Shown here in pieces: positions 11,926 through 24,908 of a stretch of DNA of 64,000 nucleotides. The stretch covers positions 248,001-312,000 of the forward strand of contig RCTD01000007.1 of the NCBI GenBank assembly GCA_014898415.1, given 5' to 3'. The position numbers were made by a program, and so were the translations under genes. This stretch comes from Stromatinia cepivora (taxonomy: Eukaryota > Ascomycota > Leotiomycetes > Helotiales > Sclerotiniaceae). Under the pieces are notes generated by a model that worked only from the letters and a program-made list of their open reading frames with translations, searched no databases and had not been told where the DNA came from. Within the stretch, counting starts at the first letter, position 1, and each line of letters begins with the position of its first letter.

Positions 11926-12746
11926 GGTTGGTTGAAATCTGAATTATTTAATGAGGGATTCTCAAATGATTGCTGGTTGATGTTTGGAGTGAGGATGAGG
12001 ATGAGGATGAGGATGAGGATTAAAAAGAATGATTATTCGATACCTAGGTAGGTGTTTCGTACTACCTACTAGGTATCTATCTATAGGTATATACATATAC
12101 TCTGTTGTGATACGCATAAGATTCAAGACAAGATTGGAAAATATCTATGGATCATAGATTCGGACTGTTTTACAAATCATTTAGATGGCGTCAATCATCA
12201 TTGGATTGCGGGGAAGAAGTAACCAATCATTAAGCTCGGTTCTGTAATCAATTTTCTCTTAAGCACTTTTTAGAGTTGGAGTCCGGCTGGGATTAACCCT
12301 TCGTTATTGTGGGTATTGATAGTGTTGCAGTGATTTCATATGTTAAAGAGGAGGAGAATAACTGTAGTAAGGTTATAAGTTTTGTAGAATATTTTTGTTA
12401 TGAAGCCGGTGTATTCCATTGCGGATAAGTGAACACAAATTGACATTGACGTTGACGTTGATAGACAAACACTCATATATGTAGATGATAAGTACAATTT
12501 TGAAGTGGATTTCATCAATGTGAAGAAGATGATGGCTAATGTTTTGGCTTGATGGCGGGGCTTATCGGGGAACTAAACACTATTAAATATTATAATTCAT
12601 TACTCGATGGAAATTATAAACTCCAATATCATAAAACTCTCTTTTGTTTATTTTTTCCCCTTCAGTTCTTAAATCTCTTCCTCAAAGTAAAGTTACTTTC
12701 TGATATACTTCTGTCTTAAATCCTTTTTTCAAATACTAAATTCAAT
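11926..12746. other. Divergent intergenic region between b561 and allantoicase genes
   Basis: 821 bp. It holds a (GATGAG)n repeat at about 11991-12020, a TAGGTAGGT motif near 12043, and the GATA sites listed separately. T/C-rich DNA precedes the allantoicase ATG. Confidence 0.6.
12317..12567. promoter_or_regulatory. Cluster of GATA-factor (HGATAR) sites upstream of allantoicase
   Basis: Four matches to HGATAR lie within 430 bp of the ATG: TGATAG at 12317-12322 and 12459-12464, TGATAA at 12486-12491, and CGATAA on the reverse strand at 12562-12567. In Neurospora and Aspergillus, purine catabolic genes are switched on by the GATA activators NIT2/AreA under nitrogen limitation. The sites are short and could occur by chance in AT-rich DNA. 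Confidence 0.4.
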
Positions 12747-14072
12747 ATGACTTTCGAAACCCAATACAAGACCGAAGATGTTGCTGCAACATCTGTACCA
12801 CCCGAAGAGATTGATACCACTTTTCGTTCATCCTGTATTGGTAAGTCAGACTTTATTTGGGTGTCGCATTTCTTGAGACAAGAATGGCTTGATGTTTCCT
12901 AAAAACTAGCTTACTTACGACTGAAAGCGTGAGAGAAAAGCTGTCTACTCTTTCGGTGGTTAACATGTACAAGCCAGTATAGAACACCTCAAGTGGGGTG
13001 AACTTGCGCTGTCAGTGCAATATCATATGGTTTAAATTTCCTCGAAAAGTTCCAATAACATACTCCATGTTAGTTCTTTGGCTAACCAATCATCCTAGAT
13101 CTGATATCCGGTACTCTTGGCGGAAAAGTACTTTCATTCTCAGATGAATGGTTTGCGGAAGCAAATAATCTTCTTACTCCCACCCCACCCATCAGACAAC
13201 CAGGAAAGATGGTATATACTGGTGCCTGGTATGATGGATGGGAAACTCGCCGACATAATACTGAGCCTTTTGATTATGTCGTAATTCGCCTAGGGGTTGC
13301 TTCAGGAACAGTCGAGGGAATTGAAGTTGATACAGCTTTCTTCTCTGGAAATCATGCACCTGCAATCTCGGTTGAAGGTGTATTTAGTGACAACGATGAA
13401 GAAGTGATTGGATGGAAAGGTGGCCGGGGCAAATGGGAAACAATTCTTGGTCTACAAGAGTGTGGTCCTTCCAAGCGATTTGGGTGGAAGCTTACCGTTC
13501 CAACCACAAAAGCGTATACCCACGTGAGGCTCAATATGTATCCAGACGGTGGAATCGCTCGATTCAGACTCTTTGGTCACGCTATACCAGTTTTTCCAGA
13601 AGATAAAAATGCCATCTTCGATTTAGCTGCCGCTCAAAATGGAGGAGTTGCTATCTCTTGTAGTGATCAGCACTTTGGAGTTATCGCCAACCTCATATTA
13701 CCTGGTCGTGGCAAAGATATGGGAGATGGTTGGGAAACATCGAGGTCTAGAGGAAAAGATCATGTCGATTGGGCTATCATCCGATTAGGTGCACCGGGCA
13801 CTATTGAAAATCTGATTGTTGATACAGCATTCTTTAGGGGTAACTTTCCACAAAAAGTGAAGGTTGAGGCCATAAGTTGGAATGGTGAAGGGGAGCCTAG
13901 TAATTCTGCGGAAGGATGGACTCTGGTTGTTGAGCCTAGTAAGACTAGTGCTGACAAGGAACATGAATTTGAGTCCTTGGTAAAGGATAAAACATTTACA
14001 CATGTTAAGTTAATTATGATTCCAGATGGAGGAGTGAAAAGAATTAGGGTGTTAGGAAAGAGAAGTGTTTAG
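12747..14072 (+). CDS. Allantoicase (allantoate amidinohydrolase)
   Basis: Two exons, 12747-12840 and 13099-14072, joined across a 258-nt GT..AG intron with a GCTAACC branch site, giving 355 residues. The enzyme hydrolyses allantoate to ureidoglycolate and urea, a late step in using purines as nitrogen source. The protein shows the two tandem allantoicase repeats: the first has GAWYDGWETRRHN, DYVVIRLG and VDTAFFSGNHAP; the second has GDGWETSRSRGKDHVDWAII and VDTAFFRGNFPQ. The start of the mature fold reads DLISGTLGGKVLSFSDEWFA, with its first Asp made by the splice junction, which supports the exon join. Length matches the family. The intron is long for this window, but no small extra exon was found in it. 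Yeast calls the gene DAL2. Confidence 0.93.
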
Positions 14073-14607
14073 ATGAGACAGGGAGATGAGAAAAATACCA
14101 TAGCCATGCTACCATAGGAGTTTTACCTCTTCAATACCTAGGTAGGTATTGAAAGATAAAAGAAAACAAAACTTTGAGCAGGAAAGAAGTATATGAAAAC
14201 TTTAACATGATATTTTGTCCTTGCTACTAAACTAACTGTCCATTAAAATCTATCTATATTAGATATATTTGAAATCATAGAACAATTCCCACATCTAATT
14301 CTCATTTATAGGAAACAATGATAAGGCTGAAGACTAACTGCCCTGCGTTCATAGTGAAACCTTGTGAACGCTCGGACCATCTTCCAAGATGACTTCTAAT
14401 ACAGCCCTTCAAGTAACAAGGCCCGGCACCAAACATTATAAATGTAAAGAAAGTCCAGGTCAACACAGCAGCTTCCCTGTGAGACCAACAAGAGTTTCAA
14501 AAACTTGATACACTTCCTTTGAATAATACAATTTGAAGCAAAGGAATTCAATTCGATAAGTTCTCAACAGATGTTGGCTGGTTGCATGCAGTCTTCCTGC
14601 TGTTGTA
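14073..14607. other. Intergenic region
   Basis: 535 bp between allantoicase and the ankyrin/DIL gene, AT-rich, with one CCTAGGTAGGTATT motif at about 14138-14151. No gene or clear control site seen. Confidence 0.6.
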
Positions 14608-17165
14608 ATGGACATCGGGGACAATAATGAAGATATTGGTGGATTTGGGGAGGAATGGGTAAACCCAAGACCACTACCTGATGATTTACCTAGGTCACTT
14701 GATGATCGAAAACATGTATCTGCAGAGTATGCACCTGAGACTGAGATGTATGATGCATGGCAAGGTATGACAACTCCGTACCAGAGGAACAAACCCAACC
14801 AACTAACATATTTAGGACAATCGCAATTCCTAACAACTCCTGTTCTGGCTAAACCACTTGAATTCAAAAATCTTTCACTCGAAAATGACGAATTCGGCGA
14901 CGATATTACAAAACAAAAGATAGGGGATAGCGATAGTAGACTTATGGAAATGTTGGCTGCTCAAGCAGCACATCGAGATGGTTCGGCTAGTGAGGATGAA
15001 GATGCTGTGGCTATGGATGAGAAGCTTTCGCTTGAAGAGAAGAAGGATATATTACAGAAGGCTCTAAATATGGCAGCTAGTAATGGAGATGTTGATCGCA
15101 TAGAGAGGATCCTCCAAGGTAAAGCAAAATACCTTGTAGATTTGGATGCGCCGGATGAAGAAGGCACAGCGCCGATAATATACGCAAGTTGTTTTGTGAG
15201 TACTGACTAAAAGCGACATATATCATAAAGTTACTAATGATTGCGCAGGGTCATGAAGCTGTGGTAACAGCACTCCTAGATTCTGGTGCCGATGTCGACA
15301 AACAAGATAGAAATCAATGGAGCGCCTTGATGTGGGCAATGACGAATAGGCATAAGGGAATAGCGAAGGCACTTCTAGATAGAGGAGCATCTAGGGACGT
15401 TAAATCATCGACGGGAAGAACAGCATTCGACTTTATTGCTCCAGATAGCGAAATCGCAGATTATCTTCAGGATGGTGGATATCATATTGGGAATGCTGGA
15501 GTTACGGACGACTTTTACAATCCTGGATTCTCCCAAGATAGATTCGAGGAGGAAATGGCAGAAAATGAGATGAGGCGCCGAATGATGATGGAGAGTGCTA
15601 GAGATCTAGAGGTTGACCTGGGTAATATGGGTATCGATGATCAACCTGAATCACCAGAGGAGTTAGAGGAAGAAGGGCAAGATTTCGACTGGAGCCGATG
15701 TTTACATGATCAAATGTTCGTGTTTCAGGAAAGTGAACTTGGTCGAATTCTGGATATCATTATCACCAATATGTCCCCTCAACGATCACCATCTCAGAAA
15801 CCTGTACCAGCGAACATGATATTTCTCAGTGCGAGATATGCTCACTATCATGCGAGTCACGATCTTCTAGCTAAACTCCTCATCAGCGCAATGGATAAGA
15901 TTAACGATGTGGTTGAAACACATCAATGGGACATGACAATATTAGCTTTCTGGATTTCGAATGCTACATTGTTATTACACTATTTGAAAAAGGATGCTGG
16001 ATTATCCGAGTCAACAACAGAGTTCCAACTTCAACTTGCGGAGTTGATTAATGAAATTTTCATCTTGATTATTCGAGATGCTGAAAGGAGAATGGATAAA
16101 GTTCTTGATTCTGCAATGTTAGAACATGAAACTATTCCAGGATTCGAAGATGTCACGTTTCAGAACGAATGGAAGCTCTTCAAAAGAAAAACGACTGTTA
16201 AAGAAGTACCCATTGAAAAACGATTTCGACCACCTTCTCCAAAGGCTAGGGCTAAGCCATCACCCCGCAATGTCACGTCGTTATTATCATCTACTCTATT
16301 TGTGTTGGATCTTTATGATATACATTCTGTCATTACTTCTCAAATTTTGGCACAGCTACTTTACTGGCTGGGTGCCGAACTTTTCAATCGTATCATGTCT
16401 AATCGAAAATACCTAGCACGAACTAAAGCAATGCAAATACGTATGAATGTTTCTAGCCTTGAAGAATGGGCACGAACGAACAATCGACAACCTGAGCATT
16501 ATGAGCATGGTTCTATGACTTCTAGTGGAGAAATGACTATTGAGGCGACGCGACGACATCTCGCACCTTTAGTTCAACTACTACAATGGTTACAATGTTT
16601 CTCATCTTTGGGACAAGACGATTTAGAAGCCTTAGTTGGGACGTTACAGCAACTCACACGACTCACACCCCAACAACTAATACACTCGGTAAAACATTAT
16701 CGAGCAGAAGTTGGAGAAAAGGGTTTGCCGAAAAGTGCTATGAATTATTTGGTCAACCTGCAGGAAGAGTACAGATTACGAAAAGAGCGCCAAAAGAGAA
16801 CCTCACAAGGTTTACGCATGAGTGCACCATCAACACCAGCTAGAAAGGGAAGCAAACCATTACCTGATACCCCTGATTCGAATGGTAGAGGTGGGAAACC
16901 GCAATCCCTCGATGACGAATCTTTCGAGGAAGATGATGCACCCGAAAATCTTCTCCTGGATCCAGCCCTCATGCTTCCTTTCTCCCTTCCTTCTAGCACA
17001 GATATGTTGATAAGTTATGGAGCGGGATTCGGTGGTATGAATCGAGAGAGGGAAAGAAAATATATTCCTACCGTTCCTCCGGAGTTCTTGGCAAAACTGG
17101 ATCTTAGTGGTGGAAGAGCACACTCCACTTATCATGAGCGGGATTGGGAGAATGAGGAACTTTGA
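14608..17165 (+). CDS. Ankyrin-repeat and DIL (dilute) domain protein
   Basis: Two exons, 14608-15195 and 15249-17165, separated by a 53-nt intron (GTGAGT donor, TACTAATG branch site, GCAG acceptor), give 834 residues. Residues about 150-280 hold ankyrin repeats (APIIYASCFGHEAVVTALLD, then SALMWAMTNRHKGIAKALLD); the splice site lies inside one repeat and restores it. An acidic Glu/Met-rich helix follows. Residues about 350-620 match a DIL domain, the fold of the myosin V cargo-binding tail (DQMFVFQESELGRILDIIIT, TILAFWISNATLLLHYLKKD, LTRLTPQQLIHSVKHYR). The tail is Ser/Pro-rich with a charged end. There is no motor domain, so this is the fungal ankyrin-DIL type. A scaffold or cargo-tethering role is plausible, but the function is not readable from sequence. 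No membrane segment was seen. Confidence 0.88.
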
Positions 17166-17756
17166 GTTGAGTGTGATGCGTGTGCATGGATGGTGTGGTG
17201 TGGTGGGTTTATTTTTTTCGTGTATGCTGTAAGCTGCATGAAGTGGTAGTGAGTGAGCGTAGAGTAAGCGGATTTGGAAGTGGAAGTGAGAAGTGGGGAG
17301 TTAAATCATGTATTATTTATTAGTAGAAAGCATGGCGTGGCGTGGCGTGGCGTTTTGTAGGCGTTTCCTAATCCTAAAGATGGATGTTGCTGGATGTTGT
17401 CTGGTCCGTATACAATATAATAATACAATACCTAGGTACGAGTACTTGATATTACTGTATGGGTTTACGTTAGTCATATGGTGGATTTATATATTTTTTA
17501 TATTAAATATAAAGGACTTTAAAATATTATAAGCATCAGCTCACTTCAAATTTATTACTCATCTAAAAAAGCTTTAAAATTCGATTCACTTTTATTCATT
17601 CTGTCAATTTGATTGGCTATCAAAACACGTGTATAAACTTTACATAATATTTTATCACGTTTTTTGGTTTTTTGAGCGTAATAAAAGAGAATTATGTAAT
17701 CATACCCCGAAATATATAATTCGCCCAATCCTTCACATCGGAGCATCTCCAAATAG
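17166..17756. other. Convergent intergenic region
   Basis: 591 bp between the ankyrin/DIL and CAP59 stop codons. Contains (GGCGT)n at about 17335-17353, a CCTAGGTA motif near 17431, and AT-rich DNA. No gene seen. Confidence 0.6.
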
Positions 17757-19106
17757 TCATATATGTGCCCAACCATTCTCCACAACGACTTGCATCTCGT
17801 TTATCAGAAACCGAATCCCTTCCTCCTGAACTTCCGCATGCCCTGTTCGATCCGCCTCATTGCGCCAGAGCCGTACCTTTCTTTCTACTGCGAAACGTTC
17901 GGTATACCTCAATGGAAACCCGATCCACCGGGCACACCTATTACTCCATATCCCCTTCAATATCTCTCTTTTGCTAGGCCATCTCCCCCCTTTAGAATTC
18001 ACAATATCGTCGGATTTGGAATTGTATGATACTCTTACATTTGGATTTAGCCAAACACCTTTTGTCAAACTTAAACTATTGTCTATGTGGATAAGACAGC
18101 ATTCTGATCCTTCTAGATGATGCAGAGCGAGATTATCTGGAATTCCCCAAAAGCGTAGGGATGGATTCCTATAGAAGGGTTCTGCTTGGAAGACAACTAT
18201 TCCATTCCAGCAGGATTTCACAGGTACTGGAGAGCTTGACTTCATGGCATTCCGGGATTCGGCTGCCAAGAAAAAGGGCCGGGTTTGGGTAATTGGCTTT
18301 TGGCCTGGGGTGTCGCGGGGAGCAGAGGTATCATAAAATAGCGGAGGGTTCGAGAAATCGACTGCACAGGCAGCGGCGTAATTGCCATCTCTTGTCGCAA
18401 TCAGAGTCACGACGTCTTCGGTCTAAAAATCGAGTCTAAGGAGGATTAGCTACTTAAGCTATAACCGGTTAAAAATAAACAAATGGTTGAGATATACCGT
18501 GAAAATGACGTCGTTTAACCACAATATCTTGTCGAAGGATCGCTCTCCATCTGATCTCTCTGCAAGCTGCTTCAGCTTTTCCATAACTCCGTTTCGTAAT
18601 TTGGCAAGATATGGAATTCGGCGCAGCTCCTTCCTGCCCCTGCTTGTCCATATCCATCCCTCCTCATTTGGCTCGGGTATCCGTTCCACTTCCTCTTTGT
18701 GTGTGCTCTCCAACATTTCGATGCTTCTCTCTACGCCGAGTTTTTCCAATTCCGCGTCCAAATCCCTCAGAGAACCCGTGGTGTTATCCCAACTGCCACT
18801 TTCTATGATGGAGATAAAGACATTGTCTGCACCGAAATACCTCACTAGGTCTATCACGGCAGCACTCCAATGAGAGCGTATAATGACTTCATTATTCCAA
18901 TGCATGCTAGCAATGAATATACGATCTTTGCGGGTAACATTACCTGCTGAGGTCGAGGATGTAGAAACTCGCACTAGCGGTGGATTGAGGGAAATAGTCA
19001 GGAGAAAATCGATCGAAAGTACAATGAGCAGGAAGATGGTAGCTAGACGAATCCAATTCGGGCGTAGACGCCTTAGCCGGCGGTTTGGAAGTCGAAGCAT
19101 ACGCAT
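17757..19106 (-). CDS. GT69 family glycosyltransferase (CAP59/CMT1 mannosyltransferase type)
   Basis: Two exons on the reverse strand, 18498-19106 and 17757-18422, with a 75-nt intron (GTATAT donor, GCTAATCC branch site, TTTAG acceptor), give 424 residues. The N-terminus is Arg-rich, followed by a single signal-anchor (LATIFLLIVLSIDFLLTI), which predicts a Golgi type II protein. The catalytic part has IFIASMHWNNEVIIRSHW, FISIIESGSWDNTTGSLRDL, DKILWLNDVIFT joined by the intron to TEDVVTLIATRDG, and YAAACAVDF, all characteristic of the CAP59 transferase domain. Family members in Cryptococcus take part in capsule and alpha-1,3-mannose transfer; the acceptor here is unknown. A second ATG two codons in (19098-19100) is an alternative start. 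The gene is unlinked to, but thematically close to, the galactofuranose genes at the other end of the window. Confidence 0.87.
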
Positions 19107-19911
19107 GGAAGATTCCTATAGTAAACTCTAGGTGTAGGGGTGTTAAGTTAAGTTAAGCTAGGCACAAAGGTAAGAATGACTGCAGGAGTATAAATAAATA
19201 GTCATTGAAGCTTTAGCTTTTGGTGATAGAACTAAACCAAAGCGTAAGCTTCTCTCAGCCACCACCCGCCGACCCCCATACATACACATCGCGAGAGAAA
19301 AATCTATAAAAGCAACAATTGGTGTTTATAGTCACATACGTAAATATGTCAATGTCGCATGGGTCTGTGTGGGAGGATATGGGTGGTGTGGGTTTTTTAT
19401 GGGGGGACATACAGATATATATGTCATTCTGCATTGTATTACCTACCCATCTAATGTATAAATATTATGTGAACTATATAGCTGAGGGAGTGATATCGAT
19501 GAGAAGTGAAGAGTAGATTTCTGCCCGTTGTTCGCTCATTCTGACTAGGCTGAAGGGCCAGATTTCTGTAAAATGACAGTAACGTGGTTTCTAATACTAC
19601 GATTAACTAGATGTGAGTGATTTGCCCCTTTGTTTTCAATGTTTTCCCTCTGTTGTTTTACACGGCCTTTCCGTTCGCTTAATAATCTATCCTCAGACTA
19701 CTAGAAATTTAACGAGCTTAGGCTTTTGCTCTCTTACAGGCATTGTACAATGATATTTATACTCAATTCCAAACTGCAACCTCTAAACTCCAAATCTCTC
19801 TCTTCTTCACACAAGGTATAAATACGTAGGATCGATCCTCAGTAATGTAAGTCGTAGCCTAATGCCGCTAAATGAGGGGATTACCCAGCAAAATCCAATT
19901 ACTCAACAAAA

Positions 19912-19927
19912 GTAAGATCGATCTTAC
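19912..19927. other. 16-bp perfect palindrome
   Basis: GTAAGATCGATCTTAC is its own reverse complement. A related partial copy, GGATCGATCC, lies at about 19829-19838. It may be a protein-binding site or chance. Confidence 0.4.
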
Positions 19928-21310
19928 GTTGAAAGAATTTAAAAGTTGAGGACTTCAAACGCATTGCTGAAGCAGTATTGGGTGTTCAGATTGGAAAATA
20001 TAAATCTTCATACGAAGCTGCAAATGAACTAAAGCTTTGCGGAGAAATTATAGCGCGTCGCATCAAGGGAGGCTTATCGGGGGAGTGTAAAAGGATATGG
20101 TAAATATATATATATATACATATATGATTTGGTATGTATTCTTTATTCGTATAATGTAGTCGCTGAGCGCACATCTGCTGGATATGGATATGGATATGGA
20201 CGTGGACATGGATGTGGATGTAGACCGGAGAATTATATATGTCACTGGTACATATGTGGTAAAACGTAAGATGTAAGATGTAAGACTTACTTCCGATATA
20301 CAATACTATACCAACGTTGATTAGTAGGTAAATTCTCTAATTCGGAACTTTTTGATATTTTGTATGGAGGAATGGGAAATGGGAAATGTGGAATGAGGTT
20401 TGTTTTTTGTTGGAACGGGGTGGGGTGGAAGGGTGGAAGGGGTGGAGAGGGGGCAGAGGGAGAGGGAGAGGGAGAGGGAGGGGAGGAAATAAATGCCGTT
20501 ATACCTACTGTGGGTTATGCTTTTGAGATAGATGATGGGTTTGTTTGTTAAGAACTAGGTATATCATGTGCGTTTGTATGATATATATATATATATATAT
20601 ATATTGATTGATACGCAAAGATTAAATTTAGATATAGATTTTAGATTTGGATAGATGAAAGAGAAGTGAAAAGAAATGAAAGAGAAAGGAAAAAGAATAT
20701 TACATGGAGGAATACGAAGAAGTATAAAGTATTATATATATATATATATGAGAAATGAATGTCTACTAGATATTTTATCGATAAATTTTTGTTCGATATT
20801 CTATCTAGTTGTTGTCTAGCTAGCTATTATTAGCCATTAATATCAGTTAGTATCGGATTTCATTTCTGTCCTAGGTAATCTTACCTATCAAAGAGATGGT
20901 ATAAACTTAATTACAAGGAATACCTCAGATGATGCATTAGGGACTTTAAAGCCTTATTATCTGTCATTCGAATATTACAGTGTATTCTGTCTGGACGGCG
21001 TAGTCTGGGTGCGGATTTGGATATCTCTTACTGTAGACAGTAGACAAGTTTATATAGTTCTAGCTCCGTACTAGGTATAGGTAGGTCTTGAATTGGAAGT
21101 TTTTGAAGTTTGGAGAGTCTGCCTTGACGGGTTATTTATCTTTTCCCGCGCAAAAATAAGCTTTTTCCGGGAGTTTGAATGGGGTGTCATGCTACCTTTT
21201 TGGGGTGACAGAATTTGATATGTATGTATGTAGATGGCTATTCTGGGAAAGGTCTGATGATACTAGGTAGATGATGCTGGATTGGGAGGTAGGGCGATGG
21301 GGTCTAGACG

Positions 21311-21342
<32 letters not shown>

Positions 21343-22041
21343 CTTGAAGAGAGGAGAGAGGGGTTGGAATAGCCCATAAGATAGTGTATAGGATGGTTGG
21401 ATTTGTTTTTATATGCTGAGTGAGTATTTGAGGTTATTGATATATATATATATATACACAAAGGGCTTTCGATGAGATTTATTATGGTAGGAGGTAGGAT
21501 AGAGATTTGATGGACCGGTATGTGGGTTATACCTAAATATAGACAAAACTTTCTTTTGGTATTGATGAGGAAACAAATCAAGAGATAACGATTATTTTGG
21601 AGAGTGCTGTTCAATTGAGGTGTAGCGATTTCTTTGAGATCAATAGAAATGGAAATGAATTGAGGGAAAGTGAAACTTTCTTATATGAATAACTATTTAG
21701 TAGATATCATTAATATCATCAAGTGTTATGAATGATTTGATCTATAGAATAATACCTGCTCATAGTATATTTCTCGAGAACAGCTCAATTGGGACCAATT
21801 AATTAACCCAATATAGATAATTCAATGGGAGAAAAAAAGAAAGCATTAACCTTCACTATCAATTCTTTGTTTACTCTACCAAATACAGGAAGCTTAAGGT
21901 TATAACTTTACGAAATCCAATTCAGAAACAATTAAATTTCTAGAAATCAAATCTCCTCAAATTATTTCCAAAAGCACCCACCTTCTTCACCACTGACCTC
22001 TATCTGCCGTTTGTACGGAGTATACGAAGTTTATTAGAATT

Positions 22042-22089
22042 ACAGCACAGCACAGCACAGCACAGCACAGCACAGCACAGCACAGCACT
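22042..22089. repeat. (ACAGC)n pentamer microsatellite
   Basis: About nine units, 245 bp upstream of the TBC gene start, probably in its promoter or 5' leader. Further scattered CAGCAC words follow to 22147. Confidence 0.9.
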
Positions 22090-22333
22090 ACAGCACATCA
22101 TTTTAAATCACAGAGACCTGCAAGCCGCTGCACAGCATAACACAGCATTAATTTTTACGACCAAAGCACCAAAAAAGTACATTAACCTTACCAATTCAAA
22201 AAAAAAAAAAAAAAAGCTAGAGAGAATACATCGGATCTATCAGTTCTCAAGTCTTCAATCAATGTTTCAAAAGGAAAAAACAACATTTCAAGCTTCAAAT
22301 CTCTTGTCTCACAAACAAAGAATCAAATACATT

Positions 22334-24908
22334 ATGGCACCAATTCAAAGATTTGAAAGTCTTAGAAGTATTCGAAAGAAGTCATCATCTACCAATCCCC
22401 CACAAGATACGGATACGGTAACCCATGAGGGGCTAATTGCAATGAGGTATGAGGATATGTTCTCTGGTGCAAGGGCTCCAATTCCCGTTACTGTCGCACC
22501 TCCACTTTCTCCACCTTCAGAAACTCATCCTGCTTTTCGACCACGACTACTCGCTCATGAATTATTAGGAGGATTAAAGGATGATACAAAGAGAGATTCT
22601 GGTCTTGCTCCCACCACCAGTACAATTACTCGAGATCGCGAGGGTGAAGTCGAAGTCGAAGTCGAAGGTGAAGGTTCTGTTAATACATTCGATAATGATA
22701 ATGTCTTGGGGATCAATATAAACTTTGATTCAAAAGTGGCCATGGCAAATATGAGTCCCACTCCACAAACTCAATGGAGCGATGTGCAATCACCCGCATT
22801 GGCAAAATCTCCAACTTTAATGAAAAATGAAAGCTTTGGGCCATCTCCTGCAGGGTCTTTGAAACGATGGAAGACGAAGAATGGCAATGCAAAAACCGGT
22901 ACTGGTACTGGTACAACCGAAGTCCCAGAAGAGGATTTCTCACCTATCACAACTTCAATACCAAATGAAAGTATATTAGAGGAAGATTTTATGCAATCAA
23001 TATCCTTTTCAAAAAGAGGTAGTATGATGCTGGGCGGAAGAAAGGCAGTAAATGCTCAAGCGAGAACAAATGCGACGCGAAGGTGGGCGGGATCAAAGCC
23101 CCTGTAGCGTACCAGCTTATTGTACTGACGAGAGACATCAATAGACAACCCAGCTTTTCTATGTTAGCCACAACGTCGCCCACGATCAAAGTATTATCCG
23201 ACGATTTGGAAATGGAGTCGCAAAAGGTCAGATCTATGTATGAGTCGGGGTCGGGATTTGACTGGCGCGATGGGAAAGACGACACAATTGATAGTCGTTT
23301 AACTGTTGGAGGGGAATCCATACCCGAAAGACCTGTTACGTGAGTGTGGAACTGCTTACTGATAAATCCGCTCTCCACTAATTCATTTTAGGGCAAACAG
23401 TTACTTGACTCCGAATGGCATCGGAGTACCACAACGATCCGCGAGCGCATTATCAAACAGAAGGCCTGCTGAGTTGGCTGGGGGAATCGAAGATTGGGAA
23501 GATGTGAATGGAAATGATGTCGATAGATATGGCTTCATTAGTCAAAGAACTACCTCCAGACCTGGCACACCGGAACCAAAGCCACCACAGCGTGTTTCGA
23601 CTGTACTTCAATTAGCCTCGGAGGCACCACGAAGAAAACGAACATTTGGTCGATCACCTTCTACTGCGACTTCCCAGAGAGGTTTCAGACGTCCGCCTAG
23701 TCGAAAGGTTTCTGCGAGATCATCAAAAAGGTCACAAGTGGATAATGCGTCGATACGCAGTTCGCGAAGCTCTCAACTAAGGCAAGCTGCCAACCGATTA
23801 CCCGGGAATAAAGATAGAAGATGGATGGACGAGGCTGGTGATATGTTGACTTTACCTCCTGGACTGGCAGATATTGCTGAGGAAGCGGAAGGGGGTAAGG
23901 GTATGGAATTAATGAAGAGGAAAGAATCGGAACGAACAGAGAAATGGAGGAGAATGGCTAAAATAATCAAGGGCAAGGATGGAGAAGGAATGGAATTCGA
24001 ATTCGATACGAAAAGTTCTAAATTAATAGAAAGGACATGGAAAGGGATTCCTGATCGTTGGCGGTCTGCGGCATGGTATTCATTTCTTGCTTCTTCAGCC
24101 AAGAAGATAAAAGATAGCCCACAAGAGGAAGATGTAATTCAAGCTTTCCATAGGCTACAGGATCAAAGTTCGGCGGATGATGTTCAGATCGATCTTGATG
24201 TTCCTCGGACAATCAATAGTCACATCATGTTTAGACGAAGATATAGAGGAGGTCAGCGATTGCTCTTTAGAGTTCTTCACGCTTTATCACTATACTTTCC
24301 AGCTACTGGGTATGTTCAGGGCATGGCATCATTAGCAGCTACTCTTCTGTGTTACTATGATGAAGAAAAATGCTTTGTCATGCTAGTACGCATGTGGACT
24401 TTACGTGGTTTGGAGAAACTATACGAACCAGGGTTTCCAGGTTTGATGGCTGCTTTGGATGAATTCTCAACTACGTGGCTAGATAAGGGTGAGGTATCAG
24501 CCAAGCTAGTAAGTGTTTTATATTCTACTTCTTTTATGCAAATACTGACTCTGATAGAATGAACTCGGCATAGAACCAACTGCATACGGTACTCGATGGT
24601 ATCTCACTCTTTTTAACTATTCGATTCCTTTCCCAGCTCAACTTCGTGTTTGGGATGTATTCATGCTTCTAGGAGATGAAGACGAATCATTACCTTACAG
24701 CAAAGATCGGCCATTCGCAGGTGGTTTGGATATTATTCATGCTACTAGTGCAGCTTTAATCGATGGTACGAGAGATATATTACTCGACAGTGATTTTGAA
24801 AGCTCAATGAAAGTCCTCACTAGTTGGATCCCGGTCAAGGATGAGGAATTATTGATGAAAGTTGCGAAAGCGGAGTGGAAGTTACATCGAGTGAAGAAGA
24901 GAGGTTGA
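22334..24908 (+). CDS. TBC-domain Rab GTPase-activating protein
   Basis: Four exons: 22334-23082, 23145-23339, 23392-24508 and 24558-24908, giving 803 residues. Introns are 62, 52 and 49 nt with CTGAC or CTAAT branch sites. TBC proteins speed GTP hydrolysis on Rab GTPases in vesicle traffic using two catalytic fingers, and both are present: the Arg finger in IDLDVPRT and the Gln finger in GYVQGM. The TBC domain covers about the last 270 residues, from RTWKGIPDRWRSAAWYSF to YSIPFPAQLRVWDVFMLLG. The first 450 residues are Ser/Thr/Pro-rich and probably disordered, with a short Glu-Val tract. The 49-nt intron falls inside the TBC domain (AKL then NELGIEPTAYGTRWYLTLF), confirming the join. An in-frame ATG at 22262 would add 24 residues; 22334 was preferred because MAPIQRFESLRSIRKK is a typical opening. 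The Rab target is unknown. Confidence 0.88.

Larger units (their letters stand above)
19107..22333. other. Intergenic region between divergent CAP59 and TBC genes
   Basis: 3.2 kb without a convincing gene. It holds dinucleotide repeats ((AT)n near 20580-20603 and 20733-20749, (TA)n near 21440-21456), (TTGA)n near 21311-21333, (AGAGGG)n near 20456-20480, a 16-bp perfect palindrome, the (ACAGC)n repeat, and a poly(A) run of 17 or so at 22198-22215. Confidence 0.6.

Noticed and set aside
21192..21614. 140-codon reverse frame
   Set aside because: Built on TTGA and TA repeats with no recognisable domain.
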